Assembly: GCA_011947345.1 (NCBI GenBank)
Contig: JAAVTG010000075.1
Coordinates: 1 to 64,000 of the forward strand
Length of the DNA stretch: 64,000 nucleotides
Direction: 5' to 3'
From: Phytophthora quininea
Taxonomy: Eukaryota > Oomycota > Peronosporomycetes > Peronosporales > Peronosporaceae
In this document: one piece after another, positions 51,101 through 61,300 of the stretch
How positions within the stretch are numbered: position 1 is the first letter of the stretch
Layout of the letters: each line of letters begins with the position of its first letter
Notes under the pieces: generated by a model
What the model was told of the DNA's origin: nothing
Seen by the model: only the letters and a program-made list of their open reading frames with translations
The model's database searches: none
Made by a program: the position numbers and the translations under genes

Positions 51101-52631
51101 AATGGTTGGAGGCAATGGAGTTGGAGATGGAAGCTCATCAAATCAACGGCACCTGGAAACTTGTGGACAGACCAAAGGAGCCGTGCAATGTTTTGAAATC
51201 CACATGGGTGTTGAAGGCAAAGCTTGATGAGAAAGGGAAAGTTGATCGATATAAAGCAAGGCTGGCAGTGAAAGGATGTGGACAACAGTACGGTGTGGAC
51301 TATGTGGACACTTATTCACCGGTAGTGCGAATAGAAACGGTGCGCATGCTGTTGCTACTAGCATTTCTGTTGGACCTTGATTGCTATCATGTTGATTTCG
51401 TTACTGCCTTCTTGAATGGCGAGCTGGATGGCGTTAAATATACATGGAGCAACCTGATCACTTTCACGATGGAACGGACAGGATCTGTGAGTTGCTGAAG
51501 GGACTGTATGGCCTAAAGCAAGCTTCACGGTTGTGGTACCAAATACTACATAAACACCTGATTGATATTGGCTTCACGCAGTGCGATTTTGACGTGGGTC
51601 TCTACCAACGGTGGAAGGATGGTCACGTGGTATACGTAACAGTGTACGTAGATGATCTTCTGGTCGCGAGCAAGTCGGAAGACATCGAGGAGGTGATTGA
51701 AGAATTGAGTGCGAAGTTTGCGCTGAAAAACCTCGGGCGAGTGAAGCACATTTTGGCTATGGAAGTGAACTTTATTCCTGGCGAAGTGTTGACTATTTCA
51801 CAAGCGGCATACATTGATCGAATGTTAGAACGTTTTGGTATGAGCGACGCACGGCCGCTGGGTTCGCCACTGATGCAGAATGAGAAGCTACCTCCAAAAG
51901 AGACCGATCCTAACAAGATTAATGATCCAAACATACCGTTCAGAGAGCTGGTGGGAGCATTGCAATATTTGGTGGCATGCACACGGCCCGATTTGGTGAA
52001 AGCAGTGCGGAGTATTTCGCGCTACGCGTCAGCTTACACAAAAGAGAATTCTCAGTGCGCTAAGCGTGTGCTGCGCTACCTGCGTGGTACGCGAGACTAC
52101 GGTCTAGTTTACAAGCGCGAGGGCGACGTGTTACCACTGCGAATCGATGCCTTCTGTGATGCTGACCATGCGAATTGTCCAGATACGAGCTGGTCCAATA
52201 CTGGTTACCTGTTGCAACTGAATGGCTGTTGCTTTATGTACAAGAGCAAACAGCAAGGAAAAGTGACCACGGCTACTTGCAGCTCCGAGTTGACCGCGGC
52301 AAGTAAGTGCGTCGAGGATCTGATCTGGGCGAGAAAACTACTGAAGGAAATTCGTGGTGAAGCTCCGCCATGTTCGACCTTGTTTATTGATAATCAAAGC
52401 GCCATCAAGGTAATGACGGAACATGGAAATTATAAGCAGATGAAGACGGCTGCCAAGAAAAGCCGTAAAATCGCTGAGTACGTGAAAAAGAACAAGATTC
52501 AAGTCCAGTATGTCTCGAGTGCGAGCAATACTGCGGACATTTTCACGAAAGCGTTGGGACCTCGTCGGTTCCAGAGTCTTCGCCAAGCGCTGAACGTTGA
52601 AGACGTGTCAGCGGCAATCCTGGTCCAGTAA
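48128..52631 (+). CDS. Copia gag-pol polyprotein
   Basis: ATG 48128 opens MSDNANFRTPNQ. Gag carries FTDTFEVYQKRLKLYLEQRD and LQQVKNALLSRDEMDKMAAD. A CCHC-like knuckle follows (CYYCKKLNHMRRDC). Protease: WMLDSGTTAHVC. Integrase: WHERLAHLNEASLKFMVKNH, KCSSCMSAKQKRM, then FTSDGGGEYVNNTLKEFLEK and TPEENCLVEKLNGVLVNKMR. Reverse transcriptase: STWVLKAKLDEKGKVDRYKA, VDFVTAFLNGELDG, LKGLYGLKQASRLWYQILH and the catalytic YVDDLLVAS. RNase H: DADHANCPDTSWSNTGYLLQ, SSELTAASKCVEDLIWARKL, IFTKAL. Two one-base breaks, at 48913-48975 (gag to protease) and in the AAA at 51436-51438, split it. The second is clearly a lost A; the first could also be a -1 shift signal, though no good slippery heptamer is seen. 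All key catalytic motifs are present. Confidence 0.92.
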
Positions 52632-52633
52632 GA

Positions 52634-52645
52634 GTGAGGTGGGAG
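52634..52645 (+). promoter_or_regulatory. Polypurine tract
   Basis: GTGAGGTGGGAG, nearly all purine, directly precedes the 3' LTR and follows the pol stop codon, where plus-strand synthesis would start. Confidence 0.75.
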
Positions 52646-52928
52646 TAGCAGGAAAGCTGCCCGAGAACGATAGTAATCACTCAGCTGGAGCCAGGTGCAA
52701 GGCGAGACAAGACGATCTACGTGCCGTTAGTTGGGACACGTATGATCAAAGGGGTTTTAGCTGTTGAAGTTGCCCGTGGCTGGTCGGCATGTCCAACGGA
52801 GTTTCCTCCTCGTGTACGACACGTTTGTGTGTGTAGACTCGCAGAGCACACGGTAGTGGGAGATAACAAATTCATTCTTGGTTTTGCGGTGAACTTGAAA
52901 GTCACTCTCTCTGCGAGGCGTTCTTCTA
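52646..52928 (+). repeat. 3' LTR of Copia
   Basis: See the 5' LTR. The additional CT is in the run CTCTCTCTGC near its end. Confidence 0.93.
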
Positions 52929-53109
52929 GTACCAGCTGTAGAAACAGTTAATCCTTGGTACAGTCGTCATGACGAAGGCTTTTCCTCCGGCGTGACGCCT
53001 TGAAAAACCACAAGTGTCCTGTGTGTGCCCGCGGGTGGCATCAGGATAGCCGGTGGTCTCCGGCATTAACCTGCTGATGCTGTAGGAAGGGGTAGCTACA
53101 ACCGCCTCA

Positions 53110-53134
53110 CCGCGTACTAGACGCCAAGGCGTTC
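53110..53134 (+). repeat. Left TIR of pogo-like element
   Basis: 25 bases, exact inverted match to 55199-55223. Confidence 0.88.
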
Positions 53135-53325
53135 AACTCGGGAAAGTTTTTCGTTTTGCCGCACCGCTTCTCTCGTTTAGAACGCCCATTCAAATAGAAC
53201 ACTCACCAAGACCATGTGGTAAGCAGCACATGCTCAACGATGGCTGGCCGTCCTGGCCGGATGTGCTGTTCCTGCGTCGTTTATTGTCTTACCAGTTTCA
53301 GTTCCTCTTACAAACACTCGCCACT

Positions 53326-55036
53326 ATGCCCTCGAAGCGCAACAGCTACACCCTGCAGTTCAAGCTACACGTAATCAGCGAGTACAAGTACAAAGTAGCA
53401 GAATGCGGCTTTCACGCTCTTGCTAAGAGATACGAGCTGCCGTCATCATTGTTCGTTCGAGACTGGTACAATAATCGCGAGAAGCTGCGTTCCGCTTCTA
53501 AGGATCGGCAAGTAGCTACACGATCGATTCGACGGCTGCCTGGTGCAGGCAAGAAAGCCCAGCATCAAAAGCTGGAAGAAGACCTACATGAGTGGATAGT
53601 TGCGAGAAACAGCAAAGGCCTGCGGTTCAAGGACAAGTATATACAACTTCGAGCTCTCAACTTTTACAGCAAATTGGAAGCTGCTGACTCAACGGAACCG
53701 TCTAAGCCCTTTAAAGCTTCTTCGGGATGGCTGGACGGCTTCAAAACCCGGTACAATCTGGTTTCCCGTCGCCATACAACTACCAGGACGCTTCCCGATG
53801 ATGCTGCAGCAATTTGTCTCGCTTTTATCAATAAAGCTCATGCTCTTATCGAGCAGCACAACATTAAGCCCTGCAACGTCATCAATATGGACCAAGTCCC
53901 GAGGTACTTTGAGACTGAGCCAAAAACAACAATCACAACTAGAGGATCGCCTGAGGTTTTGCTGCGCAAGGGTGGGACCAGTCACAAGCGCTTCACCGCA
54001 ACATTTTCAATCACTGGAGATGGCCAGATCCTGACACCACATTTGTTGTTCTCTAAGTTGAAGAAAAACCTGTGTGTCCAGCAGGCGTCATGGTAGACGT
54101 TAACAATTCTGGAATGTGGAGCGATGATATTTTGCTGGAGCATGCGAAACAAGTCATTTGCCGTCGGATGGAGACGAACTTCTATCGCCAACCAGTGTTG
54201 TACATCATTGATCCCTACGTCGCACACGTAAAACGTTTTGATGAGCAACGGCTTCAATCCTACAACATTCACGAACTGTTGGTCCCACCAAATCTTACCA
54301 GTCTCTGCCAACCCCTGGACATTGCTGTTAATCGAAGTTTTCAAGAATTCTATCGCGACAAGTATGACACCTACGTAGCCCAAGCACTGTATGATACAGC
54401 GCTTCAAACTCCGGCTGGCAATCCAAAAGTACCGAAGTACTTTAAAGTAGCTGAATGGGTGCTTGCTGGGCAGCAAGCAAAACGAGCGAGGAGATTTCAA
54501 ACGCTTTCAAGTTATGTGGACTTGCGCCAAGGTCAGCTTTCAGCATGGAGTTGCTGCATCCGCCTCTTAGACAGCTGATTAGTGGTGAGATCAGTATGGA
54601 TGAATGGCATCAGCGCTACCAAGCGCTTCTCTCGAATAATGATGATCTCGAGGAGCTGTGTATTGCGCAACCGGCATGGTACATTCCCGATGACACTCAG
54701 AGTAGCTTGTTTTGCTGTCTGCGGCATGGCATTGGCGCAGATATTCCTGATTATGTGGGCGTCTTGACCGATTACATGCAGACTTTGGATGACCTTGAGG
54801 ATCTTTTCGATGAAGAGTACCTAGATAATCTATGTTCTGGAGAGATTCCTGGTAGTGAGCTCGAGATATTTGCTGCCTCTCGGATGCATTGCTGCGATAT
54901 TGAAGTGAAAACTTTGAGCAACGACCGCCGTGTGGTGGAAACGTTCACGTACCGCGCCGAAAATGCGCTTCAATCCATTTGCATCGCTCGTCTTGGTCAT
55001 TTCTACACTCCTCAGGTCGACGGCGAACATCTATAG
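53326..55036 (+). CDS. Pogo-like transposase with complete DDD triad
   Basis: ATG 53326 opens MPSKRNSYTLQFKLHVISEY, a psq-type helix-turn-helix. A CENP-B-like domain follows (EDLHEWIVARNSKGLRFKDK, SSGWLDGFKTRYNLVSRRHT). The DDE_1 core carries NVINMDQVPRYFE (Asp 1), PVLYIIDPYVAHV (Asp 2) and LTSLCQPLDIAVNRSFQEF (Asp 3), with GGTSHKRFTATFSITGDGQI between. Frame breaks in the A-runs at 54064-54068 and 54479-54482 are each explained by one lost A. Allowing for them the protein reads through to the stop at 55034-55036, about 570 residues. In contrast to the pogo-derived gene at 15.4 kb, all three acidic residues are in place and terminal repeats are perfect, so this copy may be active or recently so. 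Confidence 0.88.
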
Positions 55037-55198
55037 TACCAGTTTACCGCTAATAAAGCCGCATTCATCTCGTTTTCACTTCTCCCTCGTTTAGACCGCC
55101 TAGGTTCTCGTGTTCGTCTCATTTTGACACCACCCTCGATCTATAACGCCTAGGCGTTTTACAGGAATACACCGCTCAGTGGGCGGTCTATTATATTA

Positions 55199-55223
55199 GA
55201 ACGCCTTGGCGTCTAGTACGCGG
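55199..55223 (-). repeat. Right TIR of pogo-like element
   Basis: Inverted partner of 53110-53134. Confidence 0.88.
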
Positions 55224-55364
55224 CAAGACGGTAAGCACGTCCCGGATAGCGGGTAAAAGGGTTAACCACTGGCTCTCGTCGTGATAGTCGTTGTATACAT
55301 TTCCCAAGTCTATTGTTTTACTTCGTCTTTGTATGTGCGCCGCTTGAAGCGGATCCATGCTGTC

Positions 55365-58300
55365 ATGGACGACGAGACGCGGGAGCGGGCGGCGCTGCCG
55401 CTCTGCGACCCCATGGAGGCGCATCGTGAGTCACCACTGCCTGGCAAGATGAGCGGCATGGCGGACAGATTGACAGCCATCCGTGGCAAGCTAGCGGGGC
55501 GTCAGGAGCTGACTCTGGAGACCAAGACGCTGCCTGCAGTGCCGGTCAATCCAGTATCCATGCAAACGGCAGCAGAAACTCGTGTTCCTATAGAGAAGCT
55601 GAAGCTGCCGCTGCTCAAGCACATCGAGAACTCGAGAGAGAGCCGCGTACCGCCCCGAGACCCGTTTTTACAGACGGACAATGTGCGTCAGCGAGCGATC
55701 CAGCAGGAGATTTACAGGACAGAGACAACCAGTGTGGAGAGAGTCCAGAGAGCTGCAAAGGAGACGATGACACAGGCCCAGCAACTCGGAGAGGAGGCTA
55801 GGCAGAAGATGCTGGCGTACTCGCAGCACGAGAGCAGCTGGAAGTTTGAGGAGAGAACAAGGAGGTACCAACAAGTGTTGGAAGTGAAACAGAGAGCTGA
55901 GAGCGCACGACAGGAAGCGAAGACGCAGAGTGAAGCGGCCAAACACATGAAGAAAATGCTGAGAGATCCTTACAGGGAGCTCCGCCTTGAGCCTATGATC
56001 AGACAAGGAACAGCGCCACTGGGTTCGCTGTATTTGAGGAGACAGGAGTTTGTGTGGACATGGATCCTGGCATTGCCGGCTACTAAGCTGGGATTCACGC
56101 CACGAGAAGAAAGTGTAATGATAGATGAGAAGGAGCTGTCGATGTATATGGTGTACTATATTGCTGGATCAAGAGTTAATGAGCTGAATGTGTCCGAGGA
56201 GAAGTGGCTAGAAGCGCTAGAGAAAGACACTCCGCCAACTACTGGATGGATATGCAGCTCGAGGCATGGTGTTCCTCCAGTCCCGTTGTTGACGCTGGGG
56301 GTAGAGATGTGGACGGTTAAAGGTGCAGGCGCTGGTCACCTAAATGGTACCTTCGTGCAGTCCGGCGTTCAAGACTGCGTCCGGAAATTCACGTCGCCTG
56401 CGGGTGTAGAGCTTTTCCGCAAGCGTCTGCCGGTAGTGTCTTCGATTGCGGGGAGCTCTATGACGGAGAAACGGCACGACCAGAGTCGTCTAGTTCCAGC
56501 ATTGAGAACGAAGTGTTGCATCGTGAAGATATGGTGGATAATCACCATTTGCCAAAGAAAAATGGTTCGTCTCTCAAGCTGCCGAGTACTATTGCAGCGA
56601 TAGAGAATAACGAGCACGACTTTCGGTCGATGCAGCGTCTTGGGACATGGATGAATACGAGCCAATCGACGGATAAGCATCGTCGGATGTTTGCAACTCG
56701 TAGTAAGAATGACACTCCTCCGCTGAACCCCAGTTCCGCAGAGGCTTTAAGCCGCGACGGCGATAATGTGACGAACCAAAGTTCTCGAGAGACTGACGAC
56801 ACCAGTGATGTTACACAGTCGCGCCCCGAAGTAAATGCGCCTCTCTGTAGAGAGTGGGTGTTGTTTGCTCGTTGCTCAAGATGTCGACCCAATAGTAGAC
56901 GACCAAGTGCTGCTGAGCCCCCACCGAAAGGCATCGGGCTTGGCTGCTTAAAACGGCACTACTACATTTCACATGAAGAAAAGGCAGAAATGACAATCTG
57001 GGCGCAAACGAAAGAATCTTGGCTCGAAAAAATGTCTTGACGATCATCGTCGAGCGTGAAGCGCAGCTGGATCGTGTGCATCATTTGTGCCGCAAGGCTA
57101 TGGTTCGATTTCAACAGAACCTGCAGAAAGATACCGATAAGACTATGGCGAAGATCTTCGCTGAGCTATATCGTGTTCGTTTCCTGACTGTGAAGTGCTT
57201 TGAAGCGATACATCGGTGGAGACAGCACGCCCGAAAAGTTGGCTTTGCACGGTACGAGAAGCATGCCAATGGTCCAGAAAACCATTTAAGTAAAGGAAAG
57301 CAAGCAGACACTCAAACGGAGGCTCCATTGCTTGGCTGGTCCTCATCGATCACCTTGGAGACCGGTAAGCAGCTCTACAAAGGTTCGAAGGCATTCACTT
57401 CGAAAATCAAGCGCTTTCGTCGGTCTGAAGATGTAATCGGAAAGAAAGAGCAGCATATCGTTTATCTTGGTTACTTCGAGACACAAGAAGAAGCCGAACG
57501 TGCCTACGATGAATACGCTGCTTCCGAAGCACGACGGTTGTACACCACAGCCGAGCACTTGCCTTCCCGACGAAATGTTTTTCGTTCGTGTGGAAAACAT
57601 TTCGCCGTCGAGAGTGAAAAAGCTGGCCCCAGCTTTTGCATTGAGTGCAAGACAAAACAATTAGCGTCGTTATCAGCAGCAGCTATCGACGAGTGGGTTC
57701 CTCCCTTCTTTACGGTGGGGGCAACTATATCTTGAAAATGGCCACCGACTTGGATTTTCTCGACGACGTACTGCCTCTCAAGATAGCCCTTAACGATGGC
57801 CGAGGATCTGACGAGGAGACATTTCCTATGTGCGGAAATACTTTTCTACTTCCTAGAACTCCGATCCAAGACCCTGACCTGGCAGTCTTTACTACGTTCC
57901 CGTCACCTGTTGCACCGCGGCTGGGCGAGCCCCGAGACAGCGCCCAGTACAACAATGTGGATGATGAAACTGTCGGCCGAGATCGGATTTTTAAGGCCCA
58001 GCAGATTTTGCTTCAAGAACTCCAGATCTATCGACCTGAACTACTTGTTGGGAATGCGGATAGCCTCGGAAGAATTTTAGTAGCTGGAAACTCGGAGTTA
58101 GATATCTCGTCGCCGCAATGTCGTCTGGTAGAAGCACTATACTGGGACCATTGTGCTGCATTGAAAGTTCTACAGCAACGCCCCCATTGGCATTGCGCCA
58201 ACCCAATATTTGGTGTCGACCTGATGAGGGCGAGTGGTCCAGTCTTGTGGTTCGAGGCGCTCATCAACTTCATTTCCTCTTTGAACAGAAATTGGAGAAG

Positions 58301-61300
58301 GCAGGGAAAGAAATGGCCCAAAAACGTCAACAAGTGCTGCTTGCACTGCGGCAACTAAACAAAGTTCCTTTATACTTCGTTCAGTCTCGCTCAAAGTTTA
58401 CGGAGCTTATTGCTGCAGGTCAAGACGTGCGGGGTGATGTTGTTCAATTGGAAGTAAACAACACGACTAAACGGCTTCAGCGATATGATTCGTGGTGCGC
58501 GATGTCATTGGTGATTCAGCGTTGGTTCCGTGGCGTGCTTGGACGCCGGAAAGCCCGTTTAACACGGAAGGCATTACGTTTTGCCTATAAACTCCGGATA
58601 TTGTACACCCAGCAAGTTGCAGTGACTGCAAAAATGTTCTATGAGAAGGAGGTACGTTCAATTGCAATACGGAGAGCTACTAAGATGATTACAAAACCCG
58701 TTTACATTCGCGCTGTCTCGATGGACGGAGAACTCGTGATCGTGACTTTTCATTCCCTTCGGCACTACCGCACATTTAATGTGGACATTCCCTGTCTAAT
58801 CGATTGCTGCTTCCCTCCTTGTGCTGCGGAAGTTGCGCGCGCAGATTCCACATTAAGGTGGGGTACGAATGCCACACGAAGCGGTTTAAAATTTTCCATG
58901 GAGTTTGTACATGCTCTTTCAATGGAGGAACTACCCAGTGCAAAGCAGAAGCGTCGGAAGGCTGGCTCGTACGCGGGTATAGCCCGCAGCATAACACAGT
59001 CTACCGCGTTCGACTGGAAACTGCGCAGGTATTACAGTTGATTTCCTCGCAACAGCACTCACAGCAAGATCAGCATTTATCAAAAAGAAATGGTCATCAT
59101 TTAATCGAAGACACTGAGGTAAATCAACTTGCAGCTGCTAATGCAACTCGTCATGCCACGTACGTATTTAAACAAGCTGAAAACGCGGCAAAAGCACTAT
59201 CTAATTGGAGACGGATGAGGAACGAGGCGACACAAACACGAAAATCGTTGATGGTATCTCTTGACACGAATTTAGCACTTCTGGATACCATCAAGCGTGC
59301 GCATGGCATCTCGATTTTGAATGCAACAAAGGCGCTGGATTTTACATCTCGCCCGTTTTCAGAAGCTCAAGCGTGGGATCCTCTTGAAAATGCCAACAAC
59401 TGGAAACATATCGTCGAAAAGCGCCATTTAGGCAAAAGTTCCGAACAAGTTCTGCTAGAAGTGGAGCGCCTTCGAATAGCTTGTTTCCAAGCTACCTACA
59501 ACGAACAATTTGCTGAAGCAGGAGCGTCAAAGCTCAATACGAATATAATCGCTTATGGCTGCCTTTGGTTGATCGAGAGTGCCAATTGATAGAGTCAGCA
59601 ACTGTACTGGAGACAAAGACTCGAATAAGAATGGAGAGTTGCATGAACCAACTTTGCGAACGGTTCTTGGCGCTACGAGATGGATTCTTGGTGTCAACAC
59701 GCCGCCTTGTTATTCAAGATCCAATTTGGCGGAATATGACCCCAGTCCATATTGCAATCCCTGGTTTGCGACGCAGACTAAATCATGTTCTAAGACGTAC
59801 GTTAACGTTGTCGAACCGTGCTGATAAGGGCAAGAAAACGAGGAAAATGATTGTTACAGTCAGTATGTGGCCTCTTGTTAGACGCAGCAGCTACGAGTCA
59901 CACGGAAAGCGAGATATGTGGATAACCGCGTACGACCCGGTCGACTGCTCCGTGCACGAAATTTTTCTTGAATGGGGCCTTATCGAGCTGTTGACAGGGT
60001 CAAAAGGACGAGCAATTTGTCAAGATCCTGGCGGCTCCAAGAGGAGTGCATGGCGAGCTATTGCCGACATTCTTCTTTCTCTGGTAATGTTGGATCGCTT
60101 TACTGGAGCATTCACTTTGGAAAAGCTGCAGTTCTACCACACACTGCGCAGCTTAATGCCACAATTCCTCTCCAGCAGGGTTATGCGTGATTTAGAGGCA
60201 GGTCGAAAATGCGGTCAAGGAGACGAGATACTGCGCCAAGGAATGTGTGTCGACGGACGCTTGTGTGTGGTAGTGGTGTACGAAAATTGGGGAGATCTGA
60301 CGTTTGCTGTGTATCACACAAGAAGTGGCGGGTCATACCGATTGATAGTTCGGCTGAGTGAAGTATTCGACATCTTGAGCAAGAAGCCACTCATGCTCCG
60401 ACTTTGGATTTACTGCGTGAAATCGAACTCGTATTCGTCGAACTTACTCGTCTACGTAATGAAGCACGCCAGATTTTCCCAACATACTGACGGTCACGAA
60501 GTCCTCCAACTGGAAAACCACTTGCCAGCTCGAAAACATCAAAAACGTTTCCAGACCGCTCTTCGAATCCAGAACCGAAGAGTCCTCGTTAGTATCGTTG
60601 AAGACAGCGGTGGGGATTGGAATGTCTTGGCACACGATATAAACAGCGGCCTACGATACAACCTTTTATTGGAACTAGAATGTCTCCGACGAATGTTAAA
60701 ACCGCGTATTGCACCTTCAGATCCACCCTGTGTTGGCCAACACAAGATCACGTCGCCGATGACATCATCCACGTCATTACTACTTCGGAAAAATCGGACG
60801 CTTCTGTACTCGTGGATTTGCGACCGCTTGCGCTTCCAGAGTATGCTCGAACACCCCGAATTACTCGCCTCCAGCGTGTCGTCTTTGGCTTCCAGTTTAC
60901 ACATGAGAGAAAGCTTTCATATTTTGAACACATGGATTGCTTTAAGCTCTAGAAGCCCACTGCAAGCTGTTTCTCAAAGTGAAATTGACCGACGGGCATA
61001 CGAGATCGATGTGCTTGCATTTTCGAGCTTGCAGTTTGACCAGTTGGCGATAATCACCAGTGATAAGCTGCCGTTTGCTCTTGAGAAAGAATACGTTGGG
61101 TCAATTGATTGGGCGGATGCGGTTGCTAAATCCTTACCGTGCAACAATGAGACATGGAGAAAGCAACTCCCATTTATGAGGATCGATTTTTCGTTAAATC
61201 TCACAATCTTTTCGGCCGATTGCGGGGAGAGTTGGAGCTGGAGGCACAGCAACGACGGAAGAGAGAAACTTGGGCTGGGATGACGCAGGAAGATCGTAAT

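Larger units (their letters stand above)
47799..52933 (+). mobile_element. Complete, young Ty1/Copia retrotransposon with target-site duplication
   Basis: Two LTRs (281 and 283 bases) flank a gag-pol region. GTACC occurs at 47799-47803 and 52929-52933 as the 5-base target duplication. The LTRs differ by one C/T change and one extra CT, so the insertion is recent. Termini are TAG...CTA rather than TG...CA. Confidence 0.95.
53110..55223. mobile_element. Pogo-like DNA transposon with 25-bp TIRs
   Basis: Perfect inverted repeats CCGCGTACTAGACGCCAAGG... (53110-53134) and its complement (55199-55223) bracket a transposase gene. A TA lies inside each repeat, five bases from the outer end, so the true element may start at CTAGACGCC with TA as target duplication and a palindromic target around it. 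Near-terminal copies of an A-CGCC-WW-GGCG-T palindrome occur at 53121-53131, 55145-55158 and 55200-55213. CTCGTTTAGA(A/C)CGCC occurs at both ends. Confidence 0.85.
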
